Part shown: positions 55,413 to 64,000 of the stretch, piece after piece
How positions within the stretch are numbered: position 1 is the first letter of the stretch
How the letters are laid out: each line of letters opens with the position of its first letter
Origin: Flavobacteriales bacterium
GTDB lineage: Bacteria; Bacteroidota; Bacteroidia; Flavobacteriales_C; GCA-002722245
Length of the DNA: 64,000 nucleotides
Assembly: GCA_023251075.1 (NCBI GenBank)
Contig: JAHEZM010000003.1
Location: 62,001 to 126,000, forward strand
Direction of reading: 5' to 3'
Position numbers and translations under genes: made by a program
Notes under the pieces: model-generated
Seen by the model: the letters and a program-made list of their open reading frames with translations, nothing else
Told to the model about the DNA's origin: nothing
Database searches by the model: none

Positions 55413-56116
55413 TGGAAGAAGTGCAAAATAAATCTCAGCTTAAAAAAGCATTAATAACTATCCTAGCTGTTCTATTAATAGATCAGCTAGTGAAGTTTTA
55501 TATCAAAACTACTTTCCAATTGGGAGAGTCGGTTCCGTTTTTAGGTTTGAGTTGGTTTGAAATTCAATTCGTTGAAAATCCGGGTATGGCTTTCGGTTGG
55601 AAAATTCCGTTTTTGGAAGACGATAGCGCCAAAATTTTACTCACCTTATTTAGAATTATTGCTGTTAGCCTCATTGGAATTTATCTTTGGAAAAAAATTA
55701 AAGGAGGTAAAATTGGTGGAATGGTTTACAGTTTAGCTTTGATTTTAGCTGGTGCCATAGGGAATATTATCGATAGTATTTTTTACGGAAAAATATTTAC
55801 AGAAAGTGGATATCATATTTTATCACCTGCTCAGTTTTTAGTTGATTTCAGTGGAGAAGGAGGATGGCTGGAAGGAAGAGTGGTAGATATGTTGCTTTTT
55901 TCTGCACATTGGCCTGAGTGGGTTCCTTACTTCGGTGGTGATATGGTTTTTCCTCCTATTTTCAACGTTGCCGATTCATCTATAACCATTGGTGTTTTAA
56001 TGATCTTATTGTTTCAACGCAAATATTTTAAAGAGCAATTTTTGGTGGAAGAAGATAAAAGTATTCCCGAAAATATTGCTCCGGTTGAACCAGCAACTAC
56101 TGCAGAAAATCAGTAG
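55412..56116 (+). CDS. lspA: Lipoprotein signal peptidase (signal peptidase II)
   Basis: The 234-residue inner-membrane aspartyl protease cleaves prolipoprotein signal peptides before the lipid-modified Cys. Four hydrophobic helices are visible. The two catalytic Asp lie in GAIGNIIDSIFYG and FNVADSSITIG, and VKFYIKTTFQLGES follows the first helix. An acidic C-terminal tail (about 205-234) extends past the usual about 160-170 residues. There is also an insertion between the two Asp motifs, normal for Bacteroidota. Its products would include the many lipoproteins in this window. Confidence 0.95.
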   Translation: MEEVQNKSQLKKALITILAVLLIDQLVKFYIKTTFQLGESVPFLGLSWFEIQFVENPGMAFGWKIPFLEDDSAKILLTLFRIIAVSLIGIYLWKKIKGGKIGGMVYSLALILAGAIGNIIDSIFYGKIFTESGYHILSPAQFLVDFSGEGGWLEGRVVDMLLFSAHWPEWVPYFGGDMVFPPIFNVADSSITIGVLMILLFQRKYFKEQFLVEEDKSIPENIAPVEPATTAENQ

Positions 56117-56140
56117 AATTTTTTTGGGCCCAAAAAAATT
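56117..56140. terminator. Perfect 24-bp palindrome, bidirectional terminator
   Basis: AATTTTTTTGGG is followed directly by its exact complement CCCAAAAAAATT. It stands between convergent lspA and ispD and gives a T-rich flank on both strands. Confidence 0.7.
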
Positions 56141-56180
56141 TGCAATCAGCTAAAGAGGGTCGTCCTTAACGTTAGGAATA

Positions 56181-56834
56181 TTACAAACTCTCCGCGTATT
56201 TTAAATCCTCTGGGTAAGTGATTTTAATGTTGAAAGCGTCACCTTCCACTAAATGGATATTACCGCCTAAAAATTCAAATACAGAAGCATCATCGGTAAA
56301 TGATTTGTGTTCTTCTAACAGATAGCCATCTTTAATGAGCGACCACTTGAAACATTGTGGTGTTTGAATTAAAACATAATGTTCTCGCGGTACCGAAAAA
56401 CTCTTTCCGTTTTCTATTTTTCGTATAGAATCTTTACAAGGTAAGTAAGGAATAGCATTGCCTTTTTCCTCTGCTTCATTAAATATTTTTTGAATGTTTG
56501 CTGATGAAATCAGCGGACGAACAGCATCGTGAATTCCAACTATACATTCTTCATTGATTTGTTGCATTCCATTCCGCACCGATTGAAATCGCGATGATCC
56601 GCCTGTACAAATTTGGTGCTGTGGCACGGTGTATTGAGATTTTAATTTCTCCCAATATTCCATTTGATTTTGTGGCAATACCACAATGATTTTAAGATCA
56701 GAAAAAGCCTGATGAAATTTCTCTATAGTATGCACTAAAAGTGGCTTCCCTTTTAATAGAAGAAACTGCTTGGGCAATTCACTTCCCATTCGTGAACCAT
56801 TTCCACCTGCTACTATGATTACCGTTTTATTCAT
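56181..56834 (-). CDS. ispD: 2-C-methyl-D-erythritol 4-phosphate cytidylyltransferase
   Basis: The enzyme joins CTP and MEP in the non-mevalonate isoprenoid pathway, feeding undecaprenyl and quinone synthesis. The ATG at 56834 (MNKTVIIVAGGNGSRMGSELPKQF) gives 217 residues. The nucleotide-binding GGNGSRM-PKQF loop, GIHDAVRPL and the C-terminal DDASVFEFLGG are as expected. The longer start at 56858 would read through the REP-like repeat and is rejected. It lies downstream of queA on the same strand, with the inverted repeat between them beginning 8 bp from this start codon. Confidence 0.93.
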   Translation of the reverse strand: MNKTVIIVAGGNGSRMGSELPKQFLLLKGKPLLVHTIEKFHQAFSDLKIIVVLPQNQMEYWEKLKSQYTVPQHQICTGGSSRFQSVRNGMQQINEECIVGIHDAVRPLISSANIQKIFNEAEEKGNAIPYLPCKDSIRKIENGKSFSVPREHYVLIQTPQCFKWSLIKDGYLLEEHKSFTDDASVFEFLGGNIHLVEGDAFNIKITYPEDLKYAESL

Positions 56835-56841
56835 AATGTTT

Positions 56842-56934
56842 GTAGAGCCAGATAGCATCTGGCTTAAAACAGAAAAATAATCCGATTAAATAAACGGTAT
56901 TAATCTTTTTAAGCCAGATGCTATCTGGCTCTAC
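56842..56934. repeat. REP-like pair of palindromic arms in inverted orientation
   Basis: Bases 56842-56869 and 56907-56934 are exact inverted copies (28 bp) separated by 37 bp. Each arm is itself a near palindrome: AGCCAGAT, then AGC, then ATCTGGCT. The outer end is GTAGAG. This two-arm layout is like REP/BIME units mobilised by RAYT transposases. No transposase is present in the window. Confidence 0.75.
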
Positions 56935-56941
56935 GTAGTAA

Positions 56942-57991
56942 TTAGAGAATTAGCATCGCATCGCCATAAGAGTAAAATTTGTATTTCTCTTTAATGGCTT
57001 TTTTGTATGCTTCCATAATTAAATCATACCCACCAAAGGCACTTACCATCATCAACAAAGTTGATTCCGGCATATGGAAATTGGTAATCATGCAATTGGC
57101 TACGCTAAAGTCATAGGGAGGAAAAATAAATTTGTTGGTCCATCCTTCATAAGGTTTCAAGAAACCATCTGTAGATACAGAAGTTTCAATGGCTCTCATG
57201 GTGGTAGTACCTACGGCACAAACTTTTTTCTTATTCTCTTTTCCTTTATTTACGATATCTACCGCAGTTTGAGGGATAATAATTTTCTCTGAATCCATTT
57301 TGTGTTTGGTTAAATCTTCCACTTCCACAGAACGGAAAGAACCCAAACCAACATGCAAAGTTAAATTCGCGAAATTCACTCCTTTTAATTCCAATCTTTT
57401 TAAAAGTTCTTTACTAAAGTGCAAACCTGCAGTAGGCGCCGCTACAGCACCTTCATTCATAGCGAACACTGTTTGGTATCTGTCTTCGTCAGCAGGTTCC
57501 ACTTTACGGGTGATGTATTTTGGAAGAGGAGTTTCTCCTAAATCACGTAAAATTTTACGGAATTCTTCGTAAGTACCATCGTGTAAGAATCTCAAAGTTC
57601 TTCCACGTGAAGTGGTATTATCGATAACCTCTGCTACAAAATCATCATTCTCTCCAAAATACAATTTATTTCCAATTCTTATTTTTCTTGCAGGATCTAC
57701 TAAAACATCCCACAATAAAGATTCGCGATCTAATTCTCTTAACAAGAAAACTTCAATTTTAGCACCTGTTTTTTCTTTATTGCCATACATTCTCGCAGGA
57801 AATACTTTAGTGTCGTTCAACACCATAACATCTCCATCGCTGAAGTACGATAAAACATCTTTAAATTTTTTGCTTTCTATTTTTCCGGTAGCACGGTTTA
57901 CTACCATTAATTTACACTCGTCTCTAACGGGAGAAGGATGCATCGCCAATAACTCTTTGGGCAAGTTGAACTTGAACTGGGATAATTTCAT
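56942..57991 (-). CDS. queA: tRNA preQ1(34) S-adenosylmethionine ribosyltransferase-isomerase
   Basis: QueA moves the ribosyl part of SAM to preQ1 in tRNA, forming epoxyqueuosine. The 349-residue protein starts [20 protein letters not shown], has [35 protein letters not shown] and [14 protein letters not shown], and ends in YGDAML. Length and motifs match the family. The next feature on its strand is the REP-like repeat, then ispD. Confidence 0.95.
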   Translation of the reverse strand: MKLSQFKFNLPKELLAMHPSPVRDECKLMVVNRATGKIESKKFKDVLSYFSDGDVMVLNDTKVFPARMYGNKEKTGAKIEVFLLRELDRESLLWDVLVDPARKIRIGNKLYFGENDDFVAEVIDNTTSRGRTLRFLHDGTYEEFRKILRDLGETPLPKYITRKVEPADEDRYQTVFAMNEGAVAAPTAGLHFSKELLKRLELKGVNFANLTLHVGLGSFRSVEVEDLTKHKMDSEKIIIPQTAVDIVNKGKENKKKVCAVGTTTMRAIETSVSTDGFLKPYEGWTNKFIFPPYDFSVANCMITNFHMPESTLLMMVSAFGGYDLIMEAYKKAIKEKYKFYSYGDAMLIL

Positions 57992-58169
57992 AAATCTTAC
58001 GGGATTTTTAATAAATTAAGTAAATAACGAAGGGCGCAAATATAACATCATTACGAGGCGAAATCAATAGCTAAGCAAATAAATCTGTAAATAAATCGAA
58101 AATGCTTGAATATTGCGGATTTAAAGGCCTTGAAACTTTGCGTTTAGCAGTTTATTTATATTTTTGAGC

Positions 58170-59192
58170 ATGTCTTTAGAATTCAAGTTTATTCAACCCG
58201 GCGATAAGGATTTTCACTTTTTTAAAGAGGTTCTCGTAACGGTTTATGGTGCAAATTCCCAAAGAGTTAAACAAAAAGGTGCTGTTGAAAAAGAATATTT
58301 GATGGGTTGTTTGGTGGGACTTAAAGAAGGTGTTCCGGTAGCCCGTTGTTCTATGTACAACAATTCAAATCATTATTTCAATAAAGTGCGTTTTGGTTGT
58401 TTCGGACAGTATGAATGCATTAAAGATGATGAAGTAGCCAGAGAATTTTTGCAGAAGGTGATTACTACTTTTAAAGCGTTTCGATTGCCTTATTTAGTAG
58501 GGCCCATGGATGGTTCTATCTGGAACAATCATCTTTTGCAATACAATACCAATGAACCTGCTTTTTATCCCGAAAAACAACAACAAAGTTATTATCACCA
58601 ACAACTCAAAGCACAAGGTTTTCAGGTGGTTTCTGAATATGTTTCGCATAAGGATACGCATTTGGAAATTGATATGGATGAACTTGATTATGCTCGTGGG
58701 AGATTTGAAAATGTAGGGTTGGAAATTCGCCCGATTGATGCCAATAATCTTGAATATGAGCTGAAAAGAATGGGAGAGTTTTGTAATGAAAATCAAAAAG
58801 ACAATATTTTCTATTCGCCCATTACGCCTGAAGATTTTTATGAAAAAACTAAAGTGGTAGAAAATTTCATGAATGAAGATTTGATTTTGTTGGCAGAAGA
58901 CAAAGAAGGAAATTTAGCCGGATTTTCTTACGCGTATCAAGATCCTTATAATTCATTAGGAAAAACGATTGTGATTAAAATGGTTATTCGCACCAGAGAT
59001 TCGCGCTACAAAGGATTAGGGAAATTTTTAGGCGGAATGATTTATAAATATGCCATTCAAAATCGATTTAACGCCATCATTCATGCTTTTATGAAAGTGG
59101 GAAATCCTTCTACTTTGGCTAGTTTCGAATATAGTGGAACCAATACCTACTACAAGCGTTATGCAATGTATGGTTTGAAATTAGAAGAATGA
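58170..59192 (+). CDS. GNAT-like acyltransferase domain protein
   Basis: I choose the ATG at 58170 rather than the TTG at 58164; the product is 340 residues. The fold reads as two GNAT-like halves. An N-terminal part contains VARCSMYNN and YLVGPMDGSIWNNH. A C-terminal part has LAGFSYAYQDP, then IKMVIRTRDSRYKGLGKFL as the acetyl-CoA loop region. Substrate is unknown. The stop overlaps the next start by four bases (ATGA), so it is translationally coupled to the outer-membrane protein gene at 59189. The pair is not part of the known neighbour strings. Confidence 0.65.
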   Translation: MSLEFKFIQPGDKDFHFFKEVLVTVYGANSQRVKQKGAVEKEYLMGCLVGLKEGVPVARCSMYNNSNHYFNKVRFGCFGQYECIKDDEVAREFLQKVITTFKAFRLPYLVGPMDGSIWNNHLLQYNTNEPAFYPEKQQQSYYHQQLKAQGFQVVSEYVSHKDTHLEIDMDELDYARGRFENVGLEIRPIDANNLEYELKRMGEFCNENQKDNIFYSPITPEDFYEKTKVVENFMNEDLILLAEDKEGNLAGFSYAYQDPYNSLGKTIVIKMVIRTRDSRYKGLGKFLGGMIYKYAIQNRFNAIIHAFMKVGNPSTLASFEYSGTNTYYKRYAMYGLKLEE

Positions 59193-59794
59193 AAAATTAT
59201 ACACTACTGCTTTTTTTAGGGAGTACACTTTCTTTGTTCGCACAAGATAGTGTTCAGTATGGTTTTCATGCCGAGATGGCATTAAGTAAAGTGGCTGGAA
59301 ATAGCTACGCAAGAAGCGGCAGGTTAGGTATTGGTTTAGGGTTCTTTATCAAAAAACCATTGGGAGTAAGAAAACATTTTCAGTTTGAACTAAACTATAT
59401 TCAAAAAGGATCAAGCAAATCAACCAACCCAAGTATAGGTGATAATGACACCTATTTAATGAGCTTGAATTATTTGGAAACACCATTTATTTACCAAAAG
59501 AATTTCAAAAAATTTGAAGGGGAAATTGGGTTGGCTCCCTCCATGCTTTTGTCTCAAAGTGAGGTAATGAACGGTTCTTTACTTTCGGGAGGAGTTCCTT
59601 TTTATACTTTTAACTTGTCGCTGCTTTTGGGAGCAAATGTTCTTTTGAGTGCGAAATGGACCGCCAATTTTCGTTTCTCAACCTCATTACTTCCTATTCG
59701 TGAGTTGGGAAATAATTATGTGATCAGTTATTATTATTTGCCCGGACAATTCAATCAATTTGTTTCTTTAGGATTGTATTATCGTTTGAGGTAA
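59189..59794 (+). CDS. Small outer-membrane beta-barrel protein (PorT-like family)
   Basis: The 201-residue protein has a signal peptide (MKNYTLLLFLGSTLSLFAQ). About eight amphipathic strands follow (FQFELNYIQKGSSKS, SLNYLETPFIYQK), with a C-terminal aromatic strand VSLGLYYRLR. The LNYLETPF-I pattern is common in Bacteroidota OMP_b-brl_2/PorT-type barrels. It overlaps the GNAT-like gene by four bases. No terminator is evident before the convergent truB gene. Function is unknown. Confidence 0.75.
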   Translation: MKNYTLLLFLGSTLSLFAQDSVQYGFHAEMALSKVAGNSYARSGRLGIGLGFFIKKPLGVRKHFQFELNYIQKGSSKSTNPSIGDNDTYLMSLNYLETPFIYQKNFKKFEGEIGLAPSMLLSQSEVMNGSLLSGGVPFYTFNLSLLLGANVLLSAKWTANFRFSTSLLPIRELGNNYVISYYYLPGQFNQFVSLGLYYRLR

Positions 59795-59836
59795 GATTCT
59801 TACCGCTGCATTACCTGAAGACCGCATATGATCTTT

Positions 59837-60553
59837 TCATTGACTTAATGTTTTTTCCAAATCATCAATTTCTATTGCATCGCTCAATTTAAATTCACCA
59901 ATTCTTGTTCTGCATAGTTTGGTTAGATGTGCTCCACTGTGGAGAGCTTCACCAAAATCGCGGGCGAGAGAACGAATGTAAGTTCCTTTGCTGCACGATA
60001 TCGAGAAGTCAACTTCAGGAAGTGCTATGCGTGTAATTTTAAATTCAGAAATGTAAATTTCTCTTGCTTTTAATTCTGCTTCTTTTCCTGAACGGGCGAT
60101 TTTATAGGCACGTCGCCCATCCACTTTTATAGCAGAAAAGATAGGTGGAATTTGGTGGTTGAATCCTTCAAATTTTTTGCGTGCTTCTTCAATCATTTCT
60201 GGTGTGATATGATCGATAGGATAATGTGCATCAATTTCTTTTTCCAAATCATAGCAGGGAGTGGTAGCGCCTAAAAAAAAGGTGCCTGTATATTCCTTGT
60301 CTTCTGCCTGATATTTTTCTATGTTCTTGGTTTCTTTACCAATGCATACGATCAATAAACCTGTAGCCAAAGGATCTAAAGTTCCGGCATGACCCACCTT
60401 AGGTTTTATCTTTCCTTTAAAATCCGGATTCTCTTTGTAGAATTGTTTTTTAACTGCGTACTTGATTTTATTCACTACGTGAAACGACGACCAGGTATAA
60501 GGTTTATTGATGAGAAGAACTTTGCTTGGAATCAAAGGAATGTTTTGTTCCAT
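59837..60553 (-). CDS. truB: tRNA pseudouridine(55) synthase
   Basis: TruB isomerises U55 of tRNAs. The 238-residue protein has INKPYTWSSFHVVNKIK, the catalytic GHAGTLDPLATGLL with Asp60, and GRRAYKIAR and CSKGTYIRSLARDFG downstream. Its start overlaps the uppP stop by one base. It is the last gene of the ftsX-DUF3098-uppP-truB string. Confidence 0.95.
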   Translation of the reverse strand: MEQNIPLIPSKVLLINKPYTWSSFHVVNKIKYAVKKQFYKENPDFKGKIKPKVGHAGTLDPLATGLLIVCIGKETKNIEKYQAEDKEYTGTFFLGATTPCYDLEKEIDAHYPIDHITPEMIEEARKKFEGFNHQIPPIFSAIKVDGRRAYKIARSGKEAELKAREIYISEFKITRIALPEVDFSISCSKGTYIRSLARDFGEALHSGAHLTKLCRTRIGEFKLSDAIEIDDLEKTLSQ

Positions 60554-61344
60554 TAGTCCATTTTCAGTTCAACACCCAAAAGGAAGAGGATAATGATAGA
60601 GGCTCCAACAATGATTCTGTAGTAGCCAAATGCTTTGAATCCATTTTTGCTGAGGTAGCCAATAAAAGTTTTAATGGCTAGCAAAGCCACTACAAATGCC
60701 ACTACATTTCCTATGGCTAAAAGTCCAATTTGTTCTCCACTTAAGGAAACACCTTTTTCAAAATAATCCAGAGTTTTTTTTGCGGTTGCAGCAAACATGG
60801 TAGGTACTGCTAAAAAGAAGGAGAATTCAGCTGCAGCTTTTCTCGTTAACTTTTGAGATAATCCACCAATGATGGTTGCTGCTGATCTCGATACTCCGGG
60901 AATCATGGCAATACATTGGAACAATCCAATTTTAAATGCTGAAGGATAGGAAGGACTTTCATTCCCTTTTTCATTTTCTTTAAAAAGTTTATCAATAAAA
61001 AGGAATAAAATTCCACCTAATAATAAGGTAGTGGCCACCACTAAAACATTACCTAATAAAGCATCAATTTTATCGTCGAAAAGAATTCCAAAAACAGCAG
61101 CAGGAATAAACGCAACAAACAATTTATAATAGAACTCTTTGGTTTGAAAAAAGCGTTTCCAATAAAGAACCACTACCGATAAAATAGCGCCTAATTGAAT
61201 GGCAACAGTAAATAATTTGGTGAAATCTTCTTGCTCAATTCCCATGATGGAAGAGGCAATAATCATATGTCCGGTTGAAGAAATAGGTAAAAACTCAGTA
61301 ATCCCTTCGATGATGGCAATTATAATTGCTTCAAAAATTGTCAT
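60553..61344 (-). CDS. uppP: Undecaprenyl-diphosphatase
   Basis: UppP (BacA) recycles undecaprenyl pyrophosphate for cell-wall and glycan synthesis. The 263-residue, about eight-helix membrane protein has the family motifs [16 protein letters not shown] (first Glu-rich motif) and [16 protein letters not shown] (PGxSRSxxT). It lies 3 bp after the DUF3098 gene and overlaps truB by one base. Confidence 0.95.
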   Translation of the reverse strand: MTIFEAIIIAIIEGITEFLPISSTGHMIIASSIMGIEQEDFTKLFTVAIQLGAILSVVVLYWKRFFQTKEFYYKLFVAFIPAAVFGILFDDKIDALLGNVLVVATTLLLGGILFLFIDKLFKENEKGNESPSYPSAFKIGLFQCIAMIPGVSRSAATIIGGLSQKLTRKAAAEFSFFLAVPTMFAATAKKTLDYFEKGVSLSGEQIGLLAIGNVVAFVVALLAIKTFIGYLSKNGFKAFGYYRIIVGASIIILFLLGVELKMD

Positions 61345-61347
61345 GTC

Positions 61348-61584
61348 CTATTCTGGTTTCTTTAGAATACCAAAAATCACTACCACAAAACCGGTAAGTA
61401 CGGTGATAGGGGCAAGGGTTAATCGTTGTGTGTTGAACAATGTTTCACCGGCAAATTCATTAGGATTATCGGTACCGCCGCCACTCATCATTATAAAACC
61501 AATTCCAATTACCACTACTCCTGCTAAAATTAGCATGTAGTTGGTTTTTCCTAGCTCAAAAGCCTGATCGTTTTTGTTTTCCAT
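61348..61584 (-). CDS. DUF3098 small membrane protein
   Basis: The 78-residue protein has two membrane helices (about 13-31 and 53-73), with the polar loop GGGTDNPNEFAGETLFNTQR between them. This is the DUF3098 pattern, found between ftsX and uppP in Bacteroidota. Function is unknown; the conserved position suggests a link to division or envelope synthesis. Confidence 0.88.
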   Translation of the reverse strand: MENKNDQAFELGKTNYMLILAGVVVIGIGFIMMSGGGTDNPNEFAGETLFNTQRLTLAPITVLTGFVVVIFGILKKPE

Positions 61585-61620
61585 ACAGCAAGTATACTAT
61601 CGATAAATTAAAATCTAAAA

Positions 61621-62505
61621 TTAATAATACAGTTCGTCGGTTTTCATTCGCAAGAATTTACTCACCGATATAATGGTGGAAAGCCATGTGATTAATATTC
61701 CAATACCAATTACCCCTAAATAAATCATGGCATTTTGTTCAAAATTTTGAATGGCTTCCATTTCAGGAAAATGTTTCAATAAGAAAGATAAAAAGCCCAT
61801 CATCATTATAATAGCTAGTAATGCCGCCAGTATTCCCTGCACCACTGCACCCAAAACAAAGGGACGGCGGATGAAAGAACTTTTCGCACCAATGAGCTGC
61901 ATCGTTCTGATTACAAACCTTTGAGAATATACTTTGATACGAAGTGTATTGTTGATTAATGCGATAGCGATTATTAAAAGAATTACGGTAATGGTAAGTA
62001 ACCAGGTGCCAATTCTATTGATGTTGTCGTTTACAAATTGCAAATTTCCTTTATCGTATTGTACCGAAGTAACGATAGGATTTTTTAGCATTTGTTCCTC
62101 AATTTTTTTCAGACTGTCGAGATGGGTATAAGCAGCTTTAATTCTTACATCAATAGAAACGGGTAATGGATTTTTTCCATCGAGCATTTCCAAAAATTTT
62201 TCATCGTCTTTTAATTCCGATTGCATGATGGCCACCGCCGAATCCTGATCAATTAAATTGGCTTCCAACACATAATCCTGCACATCTAAATATTTTTTGA
62301 ATTGATTTATTTCTACCTCTTTTGCACCATCTTTAATATAAACTGAACATTCGAAATGCTCTTTTACCTTATCGGCCAAGGTGCGGGCATTAATAACTAC
62401 CAAACCCAATAAACCCACTACAAATAAAACCAGTGAAATACTTACTACTGTTGAGAAGTAAGATATTCTTGTGCGCCAGGTATTATTAAAACTTTTCCAT
62501 TCCAT
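61621..62505 (-). CDS. ftsX: Cell division protein FtsX
   Basis: FtsX is the permease-like partner of FtsE that controls septal peptidoglycan hydrolases. The ATG at 62505 (MEWKSFNNTWRTRISYFSTV) gives 294 residues; the GTG at 62541 is less likely. It has an N-terminal helix, a periplasmic domain (about 50-165) and three C-terminal helices, with LRIKVYSQRFVIRTMQLIGA before the second. FtsE is not adjacent, as is usual in Bacteroidota. It is divergent from leuS. Confidence 0.93.
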   Translation of the reverse strand: MEWKSFNNTWRTRISYFSTVVSISLVLFVVGLLGLVVINARTLADKVKEHFECSVYIKDGAKEVEINQFKKYLDVQDYVLEANLIDQDSAVAIMQSELKDDEKFLEMLDGKNPLPVSIDVRIKAAYTHLDSLKKIEEQMLKNPIVTSVQYDKGNLQFVNDNINRIGTWLLTITVILLIIAIALINNTLRIKVYSQRFVIRTMQLIGAKSSFIRRPFVLGAVVQGILAALLAIIMMMGFLSFLLKHFPEMEAIQNFEQNAMIYLGVIGIGILITWLSTIISVSKFLRMKTDELYY

Positions 62506-62592
62506 CGCGACTAAAATAATAGTTTTTAGTGTATAGTTCACAGATAACAGTTTTTTCTTTGAACTATTGCCTGTGAACTTTTTTCTTTTCCG

Positions 62593-62600
62593 TATTTTCG
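62593..62600 (+). promoter_or_regulatory. leuS minus-7 candidate TATTTTCG
   Basis: One base off TAnnTTTG, 21 bp before the GTG start. A TTG at 62567-62569 lies 23 bp upstream as a minus-33 candidate. Confidence 0.4.
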
Positions 62601-62621
62601 CAATTCATAAATTATAATTCC

Positions 62622-64000
62622 GTGGAATACAATTTCAAAGAAGTAGAAGCTAAATGGAGGGCTAAATGGGCTTCCGATAAAACATATAAATCAGAAATCA
62701 ATTCTGATAAACCTAAGTGTTATGTGTTAGATATGTTTCCTTATCCTTCAGGAGCAGGATTACATGTGGGACATCCGCTGGGTTATATTGCATCAGATAT
62801 TTATGCACGCTACAAAAGACTAAAAGGATTCAATGTTTTGCATCCTATGGGTTACGATTCTTTTGGTTTACCAGCTGAGCAATATGCTATTCAAACCGGA
62901 CAACATCCTGCACTTACCACCGAACAAAACATCAACAGATATAGAGAGCAATTGGATAAAATTGGTTTTTCTTTCGATTGGGATAGAGAAGTGCGCACCA
63001 GCGATCCTTCTTATTATAAATGGACACAGTGGATTTTTATTCAGTTGTTCAATTCATGGTACAATCCGGAAACCAATAAAGCTGAAAGCATTGAAACATT
63101 GATTCCGAAAATCAAAAATTTTGATCAGCTATCGGAGAAAGAACAATCGGATATTTTGATGGAATATCGCTTGGCTTATTTAGGCGAGGCTTTTGTGAAT
63201 TGGTGTCCGGCGTTAGGAACTGTATTGGCGAACGACGAAGTGAAAGATGGTGTGAGTGAACGTGGCGGTCACCCGGTTGAACGCAAAATGATGAAGCAAT
63301 GGAGCATGCGTATTAGCAATTATGCGCAACGTTTGTTGGATGATTTAGAAGGAATTGATTGGACGGAAAGTATTAAAGAATCACAAAGATACTGGATAGG
63401 AAGATCTGAGGGAAGCAGTTTGAGATTTGAGGTGCAAAATTCAGAATTAAAACTTGAAGTATTCACCACTCGTCCGGACACTATTTTTGGCGTATCGTTT
63501 ATGGTGATTGCTCCCGAACATGAATTGGTAGAACAATTAACCAGCGCCGATCAAAAACAAGCTGTTGAAGATTATTTAGAAAAAACAAAAAACCGTTCTG
63601 AAAGAGAACGTATGGCCGATGTGAAAAACGTAACTGGAGTTTTCACCGGTGCTTATGCCATTCATCCTTTCAGCGGAAAACAAATTCCGGTGTGGATTGG
63701 TGATTATGTTTTAGCAGGATATGGAACAGGTGCGGTAATGGCCGTTGCCGGTCACGATAGCAGAGATTATGCTTTTGCTAAACAATTCAATTTACCTATT
63801 ATTCCTGTTGTAGAAGGAGGTGATTTAGAGAAAGAAGCTTACGAAGCGAAAGCAGGAAAAATTATTAATTCTGATTTCTTAGATGGTTTGGAAGTGAAAG
63901 ATGCAATGAAAAAAGTAATTGCAAAAATTGAAGAGTTAGGCTTAGGAAAAGGAAAAATAAATTACCGTTTGCGTGATGCAGTGTTTGGTCGACAACGATA
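62622..64000 (+). CDS. leuS: Leucyl-tRNA synthetase, N-terminal part (runs off right edge)
   Basis: The frame opens at a GTG at 62622 ([16 protein letters not shown]; no in-frame ATG lies nearby) and is open to the window end, giving 459 residues. It charges tRNA-Leu. The signature HIGH loop is [12 protein letters not shown], within [24 protein letters not shown] and RYWIGRSEG precede the CP1 editing domain, which includes TTRPDTIFG and [13 protein letters not shown]. The KMSKS loop lies beyond the edge. GTG as start is the best guess. Confidence 0.95.
   Translation, partial: MEYNFKEVEAKWRAKWASDKTYKSEINSDKPKCYVLDMFPYPSGAGLHVGHPLGYIASDIYARYKRLKGFNVLHPMGYDSFGLPAEQYAIQTGQHPALTTEQNINRYREQLDKIGFSFDWDREVRTSDPSYYKWTQWIFIQLFNSWYNPETNKAESIETLIPKIKNFDQLSEKEQSDILMEYRLAYLGEAFVNWCPALGTVLANDEVKDGVSERGGHPVERKMMKQWSMRISNYAQRLLDDLEGIDWTESIKESQRYWIGRSEGSSLRFEVQNSELKLEVFTTRPDTIFGVSFMVIAPEHELVEQLTSADQKQAVEDYLEKTKNRSERERMADVKNVTGVFTGAYAIHPFSGKQIPVWIGDYVLAGYGTGAVMAVAGHDSRDYAFAKQFNLPIIPVVEGGDLEKEAYEAKAGKIINSDFLDGLEVKDAMKKVIAKIEELGLGKGKINYRLRDAVFGRQR

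Noticed and set aside
58159-58166. TATTTTTG promoter box for the GNAT-like gene
   Set aside because: It ends 3 bases before the ATG at 58170, so the transcript would start inside the gene.

Overview
The window is a piece of a Bacteroidota chromosome. The evidence is low G+C, many secreted proteins with C-terminal type IX secretion (T9SS) sorting domains of types A and B, promoter boxes resembling TAnnTTTG, and the conserved gene strings ileS-dksA-like-lspA and ftsX-DUF3098-uppP-truB. The order and family are not resolved from the sequence alone. No tRNA, rRNA, CRISPR array, prophage or IS element was seen.

Positions 1 to about 51 kb look like one large polysaccharide locus aimed at chitin and chitosan. 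It holds four GH18 chitinase-like genes (one cut by the left edge, then 5565, 38082 and 39534), a GH2 exo-beta-D-glucosaminidase lipoprotein (42037), an adjoining MFS sugar transporter (44648), and an ROK sugar kinase (40933). A 1677-residue T9SS protein (25720-30753) carries a CBM-like and a lysozyme-like domain. Three paralogous giant surface proteins (15841-20226, 20505-25376, 32350-36162) combine an N-terminal propeller-like domain, Ig-like repeats and a type-B tail. Three smaller T9SS cargoes (30898, 36947, 48877) complete the secreted set. No SusC/SusD pair is present. A tight four-gene operon (15621 down to 9650) instead encodes two non-TonB outer-membrane barrels and two related lipoproteins.

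Regulation is also distinctive. Two paralogous one-component regulators (1955 and 45953), each with a sensor propeller, Y_Y_Y domain, membrane helix and LuxR-type HTH, bracket the locus. A membrane-bound AraC regulator with a CBM-like periplasmic domain precedes the left-edge chitinase. A LytS/LytR-type pair with a LiaF-like protein lies between. Three intergenic regions share an element (TTGA-N3-TCAA plus a GGACA box), which suggests a common regulon. The expected flow is secreted GH18 cutting, exo-glucosaminidase trimming in the periplasm or at the membrane, MFS import and ROK phosphorylation, with the regulators sensing glycans. This flow is inference.

From 51.5 kb to the right edge the window is housekeeping: ileS, a DksA-like gene, lspA, ispD, queA, an acetyltransferase with an outer-membrane protein, truB, uppP, a DUF3098 gene, ftsX and the start of leuS. 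A REP-like inverted repeat sits between queA and ispD.
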